Positions 54,559-63,626 of a DNA stretch of 64,000 nt are shown one piece after another. Each line of letters begins with the position of its first letter. Within the stretch, counting starts at the first letter, position 1. This stretch comes from Streptomyces jeddahensis (GTDB taxonomy: Bacteria > Actinomycetota > Actinomycetes > Streptomycetales > Streptomycetaceae), in contig NZ_LOHS01000061.1 in assembly GCF_001642995.1 (NCBI RefSeq), positions 117,811 to 181,810 of the forward strand, in the 5' to 3' direction. The position numbers and the translations under genes are program-made. The notes under the pieces are model-generated. The model did no database searches, was not told the origin of the DNA, and saw nothing but the letters and a program-made list of their open reading frames with translations.

Positions 54559-55983
54559 ATGTGGAAGGCCCCGGTCAACGCGCGGGAGGCGCTGCCCTAC
54601 ATCGTCAACGCGGCGCGACGCGACGGTTACCTCGGGCTCATGGTCATCCTCGCCCGCACCGCAGAGGCCAGGACCCTGCACGAGGAGCTGTCGCGGGACT
54701 GGACCAGCATCCACGACGTGACCGGCCACCGCATCGCGGTGCTCTGCCCCGATCCCCACTTTGTGGACGATCCGGAGGAAGAGCCGTACTACACGGCAGT
54801 GGAGACCCCGACCTCCCGGTTCTGGACCAACTTGACGCTCGACGACTGCGTCGACTTCAAGCACACCCGAGTCCTGATCCCCGATGGCGCCTGGAGAGGC
54901 GTCCCGGTCCCACGTCCGCCGTACCCGGAGGATGTGCAGCAGGCCGCGTGGACCGAGGCGGTGTCCCGTTGCGCCGAGTTCTTCGGCATCGGCGAGAGTC
55001 GGCTTCCCGCCGTTCTCGTGGTCTGCTTCCAGGAGCGGACAGATGTGCTGATCCAGCTTCGCCCGGCGACCAGCCTCTACAAGCTGTGCAAGAGGATCGC
55101 GTCGCACCCCGGCTACTCGCCCGAGTACGACTTCCGGTTGCGGGAGCGGGCCCGCCTCACCCGCCTCGTGGAACGCTTCCCTCGGTACGGGCTCGGGCGG
55201 CACGAGTGGCGGAAGGCCGACGACCCCCCGACGAGCATGGCGCGGCTGCTGGACGTCGACGCCGTGCGCAAGCAGATCGACGGGCTGCGACACCATATGA
55301 CGCTGGTTGAGCACGTCGACCCCGAGGCGCACCGCGCGTGGTCGGAGAGCCTCGCGGAGCTGATCCGTACGGACGCCGCCGAACAGACCGCGCAGGCCCG
55401 CCTGTCGGAGATCGCCCGCGCGGTCCGGGAGCACCCGAGGAAGGCCGACTGGCGCAGGCTGGACCAGAAGGTCAGGAAGGTCCAGCGCGCCCTGCGGAAG
55501 GCCGCTGACCCACCCGCGGAGCTGCACTACGTCCCGGAGAGCCAGGACGAGAGGGCCGAGCGCGAGGCGCGGCTCGCCGCTCTGCAGGCGGAGCTGACCC
55601 AGACGGAACGATGGCTGGACAGCAGGCCGGGGCTGGCGAAGGCATGCAGGAAGGCAGCCCAGGACGAATTGGCCCCCTGCGCCGTCGAATCGCTGAAACG
55701 CTCCGAGTACATCTCGCTCCGCAGGGGCTATTCCGCCGAGCGTATCCAGGTAGTTCGCCCGACAGGCCCGCCGCCCGCGTCCAAGGGCTCGGACATGCCC
55801 ACCGGCGCGGGTGTCACGGCGGGTACGGACAACGACCTGTCGGGGACCGTCCACGGCCCCGCCGTGCAGGCGGGGCATATGGGAGACGTCCACGTCCATG
55901 TCCACAGGCCGCGACGACCGTCGGGGACCGATGGGCTCGCCTGGCTTCACCGTATCTGGGCCCGGAGGGGACGCCGGGACTGA
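54559..55983 (+). CDS. Unknown sensor/effector-like protein with RHIM/PP-like motif
   Basis: 474-aa soluble protein, family not recognised. Residues about 10-200 look like an alpha/beta domain (YLGLMVILARTAEARTLHEE; HRIAVLCPDPHFVDD; RLPAVLVVCFQERTDVLIQL). About 210-400 are charged helices, probably coiled coil (EAEREARLAALQAELTQTE-like). A low-complexity linker then leads to residues 425-449, NDLSGTVHGPAVQAGHM with GDVHVHVH, matching the motif that ends the 131-aa neighbour. A basic tail follows. ATG 54559 has GGAG 6 nt upstream; the frame is open from GTG 54523. It begins 199 bp after the small gene on the same strand. The shared motif predicts co-assembly. Confidence 0.72.
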   Translation: MWKAPVNAREALPYIVNAARRDGYLGLMVILARTAEARTLHEELSRDWTSIHDVTGHRIAVLCPDPHFVDDPEEEPYYTAVETPTSRFWTNLTLDDCVDFKHTRVLIPDGAWRGVPVPRPPYPEDVQQAAWTEAVSRCAEFFGIGESRLPAVLVVCFQERTDVLIQLRPATSLYKLCKRIASHPGYSPEYDFRLRERARLTRLVERFPRYGLGRHEWRKADDPPTSMARLLDVDAVRKQIDGLRHHMTLVEHVDPEAHRAWSESLAELIRTDAAEQTAQARLSEIARAVREHPRKADWRRLDQKVRKVQRALRKAADPPAELHYVPESQDERAEREARLAALQAELTQTERWLDSRPGLAKACRKAAQDELAPCAVESLKRSEYISLRRGYSAERIQVVRPTGPPPASKGSDMPTGAGVTAGTDNDLSGTVHGPAVQAGHMGDVHVHVHRPRRPSGTDGLAWLHRIWARRGRRD

Positions 55984-56574
55984 GCGCGGTCCGTGCGGTC
56001 CGCCAGACCACGGACATCGCGGGCGGCGACCCGCGTCCTCCGAACTGCGCGGGTGGGGGAGCCCGTCGCTCAGATCGGGTGCGCTCCACGTACGGCGGCC
56101 CCAGCGCACCTACCGCGCCCACACGGTGTTCCGTATCGCTCTCAGCCGGTGGCGCGATCCCCACCTGGCCGACGCGCTGACCCGCAACGCGTCCAGCACG
56201 ACAGCACCGAGCGGGTGCTGGAGGTCAGGCACGGCCTGGAGTTCGTGGTCCGAGCGGCGAATCTTCGACCAGGGTCTGCCGGTACGGGCGGCGTGGCCCG
56301 TCGAACCACAGCCGCCGACCGGTCACTTCGACCCGGTGCTGCTGGCCGGAGGGCAGCCGTAGCCCATCGTGGACGGGCGGGTAGCCAGGGCGAAGGCGCT
56401 GACGATGCGGCCGGAGGCGGTAGCCGCTGGCGACGTCGAGGGTGAGCAGGGCCCGCTGCTTCTCGCGGCGGACGACACCGTGGTGGTGCCTGTCGAGAAC
56501 TCCAGCCGCAGGGTCTTGGCTGTGCGAGGCCTCCTGAGGGGCGTCAACTGCACTGCAGTTGCCGCAGGGCGTCC
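55984..56574. other. 591-bp region without a confident gene
   Basis: A minus-strand frame (56225 to about 56530) has coding-like stretches such as LRLPSGQQHRVEVTGRRLWF and a stop at 56225. I cannot identify a family, start or SD. Plus-strand frames are no better. It may be a decayed gene. Confidence 0.35.
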
Positions 56575-57346
56575 TCAGGAATGCCGGAGCCAACGCCGTC
56601 GGAGGAGTACGGCGATGCTGCCCAGTGTGAGCCCTCCAGCGGCGGCAGCGGCCATCTGCGGGACGTAGTCGCTTGTCCCGGTGTGAGCGAGGCCGCCGTG
56701 CAGTGGTGGAGCGACGACGCTTGTGGTGGGCTGCGGGGTGGGCGCGCCGGTCGCCGGCTCGGGCGGGGCAGATGGTGATGTGGGCTGTGTCGTGGGAGTC
56801 GGGCTGGGTTCGGGTGCGGCGGTGACGGTGATCGTGACGGGTTCGGAGCTCGAAGCCGGGCACCCAAGGTCGCTTGCGAAGTTGGCGGTGATGGTGTGCT
56901 CGCCCTCGGCGAGATCACCGGTCACCAGGGTGGCGGTGCCGTCCTCTAGGGCGGCTGAGCCGATCTCCTGCCCGTTGTCGGTGAAGGTGACGGTTCCAGC
57001 CGGGATGCCCAGGGTGCAGGTCACCGTCGCTGAGAAGGTGACAGGGGCGCCGGTCTGGGGCTGTTGTGGATCGACCGTCAGCGTGGTGGTGCTCTGCGCG
57101 CCCGCGACCCGGTTCGCCGGCCGCGTTGACGGAACCGTTTCCCAGCTGACCGTACTGGTTACGGCCCCACGTCCATACCTCGTCGCCGGCCGTCGCCGCG
57201 GCCGTGGGCCTCGCTGCGACCAGTGCCACAGAGACAATGGCCAGCCCCAGGGCGACCACCATCGCGCAGAATCCCACGAGGGCCGGCATCCGGCGAGACC
57301 GCCGACCCTGGATTCGACGACCAAGCCCGTCAACGGACAACTCCAC
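56575..57346 (-). pseudogene. RCC1-repeat, Ig-like, LAxTG surface protein with internal deletion/frameshift
   Basis: The N-terminus (GTG 57346) has a signal anchor ALVGFCAMVVALGLAIVSVA, then one RCC1 blade start, GDEVWTWGRNQYGQLGNGSV. Around 57110 the coding frame jumps directly into an Ig-like repeat domain (TTTLTVDPQQPQTGAPVTFS; AGTVTFTDNGQEIGSAALED; EGEHTITANFASD), a Pro/Thr linker, and the sorting signal LAHTG with hydrophobic helix and RRRWLRH tail. Family members have about seven RCC1 units, so most of the propeller has been deleted and the frame lost. If intact it would have been a sortase-anchored wall protein. Confidence 0.7.
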
Positions 57347-57583
57347 ACCTCAGCCCTTCTGCGGACATCACACTGCATCAGATGACCAGCACCTTGCTCC
57401 GACCAGCCCATGTCCAAGGAGCACCTGAGGCGGCCGATTGGCCGAAACGCTCAATCGAGTGCCCCGGCTGTCGGCCAGTCGGGTAATGAGAAGGGCCGCC
57501 GAAGCCTGCCGCGCAGGCGCATTCGAGGCGACCCTCCCCCTCTGCCGGAGGTTCAGCTGACACGAACTCATGTGCACCAGGCG

Positions 57584-57870
57584 CTATCCGGCTACGTCGA
57601 GCAGGCGGACCGGGTACAAGACGGTGATGCGCCCCCGGGCCAGGCGCAGCAGGCCCCGGGCGGCGAACTCGTGCAGGACCTTGGTGCAGGTCTCGCGGGA
57701 TGTGCCAGCCAGAGCGGCGAGCTGTTCGTGGGTGAGGGTGATCTGGGGGTGGCGGGCGCTGGGCCGGAGCTTCCCGGCGGGGGTGTCAGCGCGGGTGGCC
57801 GACGTGGTCAGCGTGGTGGCGATGCGCTGGCTGAACGTCGGCCGTTTCCGTACTGCCGGTCACCAACGGT
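57584..57870 (-). pseudogene. Crp/Fnr-family regulator, C-terminal HTH relic
   Basis: Leftward from about 57870 the frame reads FSQRIATTLTTSATRADTPA, then the winged HTH ITLTHEQLAALAGTSRETCT followed by KVLHEFAARGLLRLARGRIT, and stops at TAG (plus-strand CTA 57584-57586). This is the DNA-binding half of a Crp/Fnr regulator. The cyclic-nucleotide-binding half is absent: the frame is closed by a TGA just upstream and has no start codon. The gap 57347-57583 shows no other gene. Confidence 0.75.
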
Positions 57871-58040
57871 GCTTCCGGAACTTGTAGTGGGCGTGGTGAC
57901 GGCCTCTGACTCCTGAAGTGACGTCCAGGTTGTACGCGTTACTGCGGATTGACCCTCGTGCTCGTGGTGCGTTTGTATCCCGGTGGGCCCCGGCGCTGGG
58001 CCGGGGGAGCAAGCGTTCTACGGGGAAGCAGGGGGAGTGC

Positions 58041-59315
58041 ATGTCCAGAGCCATACGCGCGGTGTCGGTCGGGGTTGTCACGGGGGCCGTGGTCGCGCTG
58101 TCGGCGACCTCGGCGTTACCCGCACCGGCGCCGCAGACCGAGCGGGTCACCGTGTCGGCGACGAGGGAGCAATCGAACGGCGGCTCGGGCGCTCCGGCGC
58201 TCAGCGCCGACGGCCGCTATGCCGCCTTCGCTTCATACGGCTCAAACCTGGTGCCGGGCGACACGAACGACGCGTCGGACATCTTCGTGCGCGATCTGCG
58301 CAAGGGAACCGTGGAGCGGGTCAGCGTAGCCTCGGACGGGACTCAGGCCGACGGCGCCTCCCACGGCGTGACGATCAGCGGCAACGGCCGGTACGTCGTT
58401 TTCGTCTCCTCGGCCGGGAACCTCGTCGCGGGCGACGAGCTGCCGGCGCGCTCGTCGAACGTGTACGTCCACGATCGCCGTACCGGCCGCACGGAGCGCG
58501 TGAGCAGGGGCGCGGACGGCGGAACGGCCTCCGTGTACGGCAAAATCGCCGTCTCGCACAACGGCCGGTACGTGGTCTTCAACGCGCCGGCCGGTCGTAT
58601 GGAGGCGGGCGAGACGAACTTCCATCTCGCCGCCTACGTGACCGACCGCCGCACCGGCGAGACCCGGCGGATCAGCAACCGCACCCAGCCGGAGTGGAGC
58701 GTCTTCAGCCTCGACATCAGTGCCGACGGCCGTTATGTGGCGTACTTGCAGCGCCACCCGCGCGGCGGTCGCGGCGAGTTGTGGGTGTTCGACTGCCGTA
58801 CCGGCACCGAGGAGCTGGCGAACGTCACGCCGGAGGGCACACCGTCGACTGGGGACGCCGTTTCCGTGTCGCTCTCCGCGGACGGCAGCCTGGTGGCCTT
58901 CAGCACCGGGGCCCACGATGTGGGCGGCGGCCCGGGCCCCAACAGCACCTCCGGCTACGTGCGGGACCTGCGCGCGGACACGACCCGGCGCATCGACCAC
59001 GACAGGCCGGGCCGAGAGGCCTTCTTAGGCACAGTGGTGCTCAGCCCCGACGGGCGGTACGTGGCCTATCCGTACGGTGCACCGACCGCGGGCGGCGACT
59101 TCGTCGACAACCTCTACGTGCAGGACCTGCGGACCGGCAAGTCCCGGCTCGTCAGCGTGACCACCGGAGGCGGGCCCGTGACCGACGACCACTTCACTCT
59201 TCCCATGTCGTTCAGCAGGGACGGCCGACTCCTCATCTTCATCTCGTCCTCGGCCCAGCTCGTGCCCGACGACACGAACGGCCAGGCGGACGGCTTCGTC
59301 CGTCGACTGCGCTGA
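58041..59315 (+). CDS. Secreted TolB/PD40-type beta-propeller protein
   Basis: 424-aa exported protein. The signal peptide SRAIRAVSVGVVTGAVVALS ends near TSALPAPAP. It is followed by six or seven WD40-like PD40 blades with the repeated core SADGRYAAFASYGSNLVPGD, GNGRYVVFVSSAGNLVAGD, ADGSLVAFSTGAHDVGGG, PDGRYVAYPYG, and the inter-blade phrase DIFVRDLRKGTVERVS. These propellers typically mediate protein or ligand binding at the surface. ATG 58041 has GGGGGAG just upstream (frame open from 57918). It lacks a membrane anchor and a catalytic domain. Confidence 0.85.
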   Translation: MSRAIRAVSVGVVTGAVVALSATSALPAPAPQTERVTVSATREQSNGGSGAPALSADGRYAAFASYGSNLVPGDTNDASDIFVRDLRKGTVERVSVASDGTQADGASHGVTISGNGRYVVFVSSAGNLVAGDELPARSSNVYVHDRRTGRTERVSRGADGGTASVYGKIAVSHNGRYVVFNAPAGRMEAGETNFHLAAYVTDRRTGETRRISNRTQPEWSVFSLDISADGRYVAYLQRHPRGGRGELWVFDCRTGTEELANVTPEGTPSTGDAVSVSLSADGSLVAFSTGAHDVGGGPGPNSTSGYVRDLRADTTRRIDHDRPGREAFLGTVVLSPDGRYVAYPYGAPTAGGDFVDNLYVQDLRTGKSRLVSVTTGGGPVTDDHFTLPMSFSRDGRLLIFISSSAQLVPDDTNGQADGFVRRLR

Positions 59316-59353
59316 GTCACCCGGTGCTCGCATTCTGAGACACCCGCGAGCGC

Positions 59354-59380
59354 GGGGGCAGTCAGTGCCAGACTGCCCCC
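59354..59380. terminator. Strong hairpin terminator between convergent genes
   Basis: GGGGGCAGTC (59354-59363), loop AGTGCCA, then GACTGCCCCC (59371-59380): a perfect 10-bp stem, with CTTG after it. It sits between the stops at 59315 and 59473 and could terminate both strands. Confidence 0.8.
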
Positions 59381-59472
59381 TTGCTCTCGTTCGCCACGGT
59401 TATTGGCACCAGGCATGCCGCTCCACAGCGACCGCCGTACGACCAGGCTCGAAGCGTACAGCCGGTGACCGC

Positions 59473-60333
59473 TCACATGCAGCCGATGCCCTTCTTGACC
59501 AGGGGCCAGGCCTCGAGGCCGCCAGGCGTGCGGACGTACGCTTTGGACCGGTCGGGTGTGAGCCACAACTGCCAGTCTTGATAGTGGTATCCGGTGTCGT
59601 GCGCGTCGGCGGGCATCGCCCGGACGTCGCCGTCGTACGGGGCGGTGAGCATGACGTCGGCGTCGAGCACGCCGTCGGGGTCGCGGGCGTAGCTCCTTGC
59701 GTCCTCGCCCCGGCCCAGGTGCAGGAAGTGCGCTTTGTGCCAGTCGCAGTGCTCTGCGCCGGCGTAGCTGTTGATCTCTGCGACCGGTGCCCTCTTGCCG
59801 TCCTTGGCCGTCCAGATTTCGTACTCCAGTGAGTCCGTGAAGCTTGCCGGGAGTTCGGCCGGGTCGCAGGAGGCGTTGGTCTCCGGGCCCCAGCCGGGCC
59901 GGTTCTTCTGGTCCTTGGCGACAACGACGGCCACTTTGGTCCGGCCGCGGACGTCGAAGGAGAACAGCACGCGGTCCGATTCCCTGCGCTCCACGCTATA
60001 GCCCGACTGGGGAAGCTGCGGCTGGAACATGTCGAAGTAGAGCTTCAGGCCTTCCTCGGGCGAGTTGCCGCCGTCACGCTTGCTCCACCCGTCGGGGCCG
60101 CCGCCGTCGTAGATCTCTCCGTCGCACTCCAGCGCCCGGCCCGCGGCGCCGGACGCGGTCCGGACTGCTTGTGGGGTGTCCTCATCGAGGAATTCGGTGG
60201 GGACGTACAGCGGACCGCTGTAGGGCGTCGCCGGCGGCGTGCCCTCGACCACAATGTCCGGCCCGCTTCCGTTGTCGCACGCCACCGCCGTCACGGCCGC
60301 CAGCACCGTCACCGCCACACGTGTTCTGCGCAT
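59473..60333 (-). CDS. Hypothetical lipoprotein
   Basis: 286-aa exported protein of unknown function. The signal peptide MRRTRVAVTVLAAVTAVACD ends in a lipobox-like VTAVAC. The mature part has a Trp/Tyr/Asp-rich globular domain with GEIYDGGGPDGWSKRDGG, SDRVLFSFDVRGRTKVAVVV and AHFLHLGRGEDARSYARDPD. It contains about six Cys. ATG 60333 with AGAGGGCGGGGA upstream. It resembles other actinobacterial lipoproteins only in layout. It converges on the propeller gene. Confidence 0.75.
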   Translation of the reverse strand: MRRTRVAVTVLAAVTAVACDNGSGPDIVVEGTPPATPYSGPLYVPTEFLDEDTPQAVRTASGAAGRALECDGEIYDGGGPDGWSKRDGGNSPEEGLKLYFDMFQPQLPQSGYSVERRESDRVLFSFDVRGRTKVAVVVAKDQKNRPGWGPETNASCDPAELPASFTDSLEYEIWTAKDGKRAPVAEINSYAGAEHCDWHKAHFLHLGRGEDARSYARDPDGVLDADVMLTAPYDGDVRAMPADAHDTGYHYQDWQLWLTPDRSKAYVRTPGGLEAWPLVKKGIGCM

Positions 60334-60495
60334 TCCCCGCCCTCTGTTCCACGGCTGTCGTTTAGGTCCTCCGACGCGGGAGCGGGCCGGAACGTTCGAA
60401 GATTAGCGGACCGTCTGGAACGTACGCCGGTATGCCTGCGGGGACATCCGATCAGGCTTCACGGTGAATTGCCTGGGTATCCTGGCCGCACTCGG

Positions 60496-60825
60496 ATGCT
60501 GAACTCGCCAACTGAGGCGCTCAGTCACACTGCGACTGATTTCCAGACGGCCGTCCACCGGTGTTGCGGGCGGCTGGCTGGGGCGGGCCGGCGCGCGGAC
60601 GGCACCGCGTACGGGCCCAGCGCAGTGTTTCTTGCCGTCGTCACTGCTCTGGTCTGCGCCGCGCTCGCCGCCGCCACCGGCAGTCGGCCGGAATTCGGCG
60701 TCTGGCTGCTGCTTGCGCCCGTCGGTGTGCTCCTGGCAGCCGTCGACCATCGCGTGCACCGGATGCCCGACGTGCTGACCCTGCCGCTGGCCGGCCCAGC
60801 GACCGGGTTCTGTGTCCTCTTCTGA
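60496..60825 (+). pseudogene. Prepilin peptidase (A24) N-terminal fragment
   Basis: 109 codons from ATG 60496. The second half is two hydrophobic helices (AVFLAVVTALVCAALAAAT and FGVWLLLAPVGVLLAA) and the first catalytic-Asp region VDHRVHRMPDVLTLPLAG, typical of type IV prepilin peptidases. The second Asp (GxGD) and the last four helices are missing: the frame stops six residues later. No SD is evident. A full enzyme is about 220-250 aa, so this is a truncated remnant. No tad pilus genes are near. Confidence 0.6.
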
Positions 60826-60878
60826 CTCAGGGGTCCCGGGCACTGTTACCTGACGGTCCGTCATGAGACCGTACGAGG

Positions 60879-61697
60879 ATGACGTCGCCGTACGGACTCG
60901 AGGGCAAGGTCGCTATCGTCACTGGCGGCTCGCGCGGTATCGGGCGGGCCGTCGCCGAGGCGTTCGTGCGGGCGGGCGCGCGGGTGTGCCTCACCGCGCG
61001 GGATCCGGACGCGGTGCGTCTCGCCGCGGAGGAACTGGGCGGCGTCGGGCTGGCGGGCAGCGTCGCCGATCCGGTCCGCCTGCGGGAGCTCACCGAACTC
61101 GCCCTGCGTGCGTTCGGCCGCATCGATGTCGTCGTCAACAACGCCGCGACCAACCAGCCGTATGGCCCGCTCATGGACGCCGACCCTGACCGCTGGCGCG
61201 AAGCGTTCGCCGTCAACGTCGAGGCGCCGCTGCGGCTCGTCCAGTGCGCCTGGCGGGCCTGGATGCGCGAACACGGCGGCGCGGTCGTCAACATCTGCAC
61301 CGAGGGTGCCGGGCATGTCGGCCCGAACGTGGGTGCGTACGGAACCAGCAAGGCCGCCCTGCTGCACCTTACGCGCCAGCTCGCGGGCGAGCTGGCGCCG
61401 AAGGTGCGGGTCAACTCGGTCTCTCCCGGTCTTGTCCGCACGGACATGGCCCGCTTCGTCTGGGAAGGCGGCGAGGACGCCATCGCCGCCGGGCTGCCAC
61501 TCGGCCGCATCGGCGAGCCCGAGGACATCGCGCGCGCCGTGGTCTGGCTCGCCTCGGACGCGGCGGACTGGATCACTGGCGCCGATCTGCTCGTCGACGG
61601 GGGCACCCGGGTCAGAACGGCGTACGCCTCCGGCACGTCCCCGGGAGCGTACGCCGTCCATGACCGGCTGCGGTCATCCTCGCCACGTCACATGTGA
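60879..61697 (+). CDS. Short-chain dehydrogenase/reductase
   Basis: 272-aa classical SDR. Cofactor motif TGGSRGIG (residues about 15-22), NNAA (VVVNNAATN), and the catalytic YxxxK (Tyr154, Lys158) in GAYGTSKAALLHL. The catalytic Ser is replaced: the residue 13 before Tyr154 is Thr141 in ICTEGAGHVG, so activity could be reduced or unusual. ATG 60879; the SD is poor (GAGG abuts the start). It has an additional C-terminal tail of about 25 residues beyond the usual VDGG end. The substrate is unknown. Confidence 0.85.
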   Translation: MTSPYGLEGKVAIVTGGSRGIGRAVAEAFVRAGARVCLTARDPDAVRLAAEELGGVGLAGSVADPVRLRELTELALRAFGRIDVVVNNAATNQPYGPLMDADPDRWREAFAVNVEAPLRLVQCAWRAWMREHGGAVVNICTEGAGHVGPNVGAYGTSKAALLHLTRQLAGELAPKVRVNSVSPGLVRTDMARFVWEGGEDAIAAGLPLGRIGEPEDIARAVVWLASDAADWITGADLLVDGGTRVRTAYASGTSPGAYAVHDRLRSSSPRHM

Positions 61698-62030
61698 CGC
61701 CACCTGCACCACCTCACTCCTGCCGGTGGCCTCCACTCGCTTCGAACCCTCACGGGACAGTGCGATCCCGAAGAGGATCAGCAGGCAGATGCCTATGCTC
61801 ACCCTGCCGGGGACCGTCGCGGCGCTCGTGCTGTTCGGGAGCGCCGCGCTGTTGCCCGGACCGTATGGGTAGTTCGAGCCGAAGGCCAGCCCGCAGCGCA
61901 CCGACAGGCCGTCCTCAAAAGGTGCATGTGATGTTCCCCGGATCGACAGCGTGTCAACTGGGGCGCGCGGCGCGCTCGCCGATGTACCCAGACGGGCAAC
62001 TCTCGCAGCGCTGGAGGAAGAACACCACAT
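61674..62030 (-). CDS. Possible small membrane protein
   Basis: Open frame to 62030 with one good transmembrane helix (GRVSIGICLLILFGIALSRE) and a CG-containing N-terminal part (GLSVRCGLAFGSNYPYG) resembling small actinobacterial membrane proteins. Its stop lies 24 bp inside the convergent SDR gene. No SD or certain start. It could equally be noise. The rest of 61698-62028 shows nothing else. Confidence 0.35.
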   Translation of the reverse strand: MWCSSSSAARVARLGTSASAPRAPVDTLSIRGTSHAPFEDGLSVRCGLAFGSNYPYGPGNSAALPNSTSAATVPGRVSIGICLLILFGIALSREGSKRVEATGRSEVVQVASHVTWRG

Positions 62031-62418
62031 GCCGCTGAAGAGCTACGGCGTGCTCGCCGCCCGTGCCGTCGACCGAGGTCGCGAGGGCGTCGCCGACGAC
62101 ACCCCCCATTCCCAGATACACCTCGTCGACGACGCGGGCACCCACTACCGCGCCGCTGTCAACGTCAAGTCGCAACAGGCCCCTTCGGAGCTGCTGTATC
62201 TCGTCGACGAGAACTTCACCCACGCCGTGACCGGGAAGCTCCCGGCCGCCGGCAGCAGCTGGACGGACCTGCCCTCGCATTCAGGCGAACGCGCGTACCG
62301 GGCTGACACCACCGCGACGCTCACCGTGGTCACGGCGAGCCGACTATCACAGCGTGCCCGCTCCGAGCCGCGTGCACGCGGCTCAGCTCAGACTCCGCAG
62401 TACGGCTGGAAGCGGTGA
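62029..62418 (+). pseudogene. DUF2278 (YukJ-like) protein, truncated
   Basis: 129 codons. The first 85 or so match the N-terminal half of DUF2278 proteins: MPLKSYGVLAARAVDRGREG, HSQIHLVDDAGTHYRAAVNV, KSQQAPSELLYLVDENF, LPSHSG. After GERA the family sequence (normally ALDYIRGNLF, to about 210 residues) is lost and replaced by low-quality sequence that runs 31 bp into the lipase gene. ATG 62029 with GGAGG 11 nt upstream. It appears cut by the rearrangement that placed the lipase next to it. Confidence 0.65.
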
Positions 62419-63209
62419 TCGGCCGGACCCTTACGCCCGAGGGCGTTTTTCACCCACTGGGCGACGACCTGGTCCTTGGTGGCCTGGTCGTGCTCCGTCG
62501 TGTCCAGCGGGCACTTGTCCTGCAGCAAGACGTTGGTGACATAGGCGTCCGGGCCGTTCAGGAACGAGCTGGTGTACGGGACGACGACCTCGTCGTACTT
62601 CGTGGCGATCTGCGTGTAGTCCGGGCCCACCGGGGTCTCGGGGTCGGCGTTGAGTTTCTGGAGGAGGTCGGAGCCGGCGGTCTGGTCCACACACGAGGGG
62701 CAGACGGTGGCTCCGGCGGCGAGGGCCAGCGGGTTCGAGGTGCCGTGGTTGGACGGCACGATGCCGACCAGATCGTCCACCTTGGTTGCGCCCCCGAGGA
62801 ACTTGACGTAGTAGCGGGGCATCATCCCGCCCTGGCTGTGACCGACGATGTCCACCTTGCGCGCTCCGGTCGCGCCGAGTACGGCGCCGACGAAGTCGCG
62901 CAGCTCGGCCGCGGAATCGGCGATCGGCTCGGTGGCGGCGGTTCCGTAGTTGAAGGCGAATATGCAATAGCCGGCGTCTGCGAGCTCGGGGGAGAGGGTG
63001 GCCCAGTTCTCGGCCATGGTCTTGAAGGTGCCGTTGACCAGCACCACCGGCTGAGGGTGCGCCGCGTCAGGCTTGCAGGACCAGTCGTTCGCGCCCACTG
63101 GGGGGACGTCTGTGACGTCGGCGTGAGCGGGCGATGCCGTGCCCGTGAAAGCGAAGGCCACTGCGGCGGTGGCAGCGGCCAGAATCCGGCGGGGAGAACG
63201 GAGACGCAT
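62388..63209 (-). CDS. Secreted lipase/esterase (alpha/beta hydrolase)
   Basis: 273-aa extracellular lipase. Signal peptide RILAAATAAVAFAFTGTASP ends at SPAHA. The nucleophile elbow is VGHSQGGMM with Ser125. The oxyanion-type stretch is QPVVLVNGTFKTMAENW. The Cys pair in GATVCPSCVDQ and that near the C-terminus (DKCPLD, PYCGV) suggest disulfides. It resembles Streptomyces triacylglycerol lipases of the LipA/EstA-like class. ATG 63209 with GGGAAGG about 10 nt ahead; the frame is open to 63533. The final codons overlap the truncated DUF2278 frame tail to tail. Confidence 0.87.
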   Translation of the reverse strand: MRLRSPRRILAAATAAVAFAFTGTASPAHADVTDVPPVGANDWSCKPDAAHPQPVVLVNGTFKTMAENWATLSPELADAGYCIFAFNYGTAATEPIADSAAELRDFVGAVLGATGARKVDIVGHSQGGMMPRYYVKFLGGATKVDDLVGIVPSNHGTSNPLALAAGATVCPSCVDQTAGSDLLQKLNADPETPVGPDYTQIATKYDEVVVPYTSSFLNGPDAYVTNVLLQDKCPLDTTEHDQATKDQVVAQWVKNALGRKGPADHRFQPYCGV

Positions 63210-63626
63210 TCGAAATGGAACCTTCCCTGAAGAGCCGAGCGGGAGCCCGAACCCGGTTCGGCAATGCCGAACAGTCAGCGGAATAGTTACTTCCGCGGCA
63301 ACGTGCGTCAACCCCTGGCACGGCAAAGAGTGAGGACCACCACTCGTTCCCCGGACGGCATCCACATGAAATGGGCCTCCCACCACAGGCAGGAGGCTCT
63401 CTCGGAAGCCAAGCCGCAGCCAGCGGCAGACGACGCGGACCACGGCCGCGTGGTGGCACGGCCCGCGCGGCGGATGTTTGCGCAGTGGCTGCTGCGCAGG
63501 CCCATGTCCCTTTCTGCAGGTGATTGACTCCATCGTTGTGAACTGCCGGCGGGGCGGTCGCTGAGGTTTCCTCAGGCTGAGCGATGCTCGGGTGTTGCGG
63601 TGCGGCTGCTGCCGAAGTGAGCCTGG
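63210..63626. other. 417-bp intergenic region, no gene seen
   Basis: No frame with SD and domain. It contains the lipase promoter and separates it from the IstB relic. The sequence around 63474-63500 has GCGCAGTGGCTGCTGCGC, a short hairpin of unknown significance. Confidence 0.4.
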
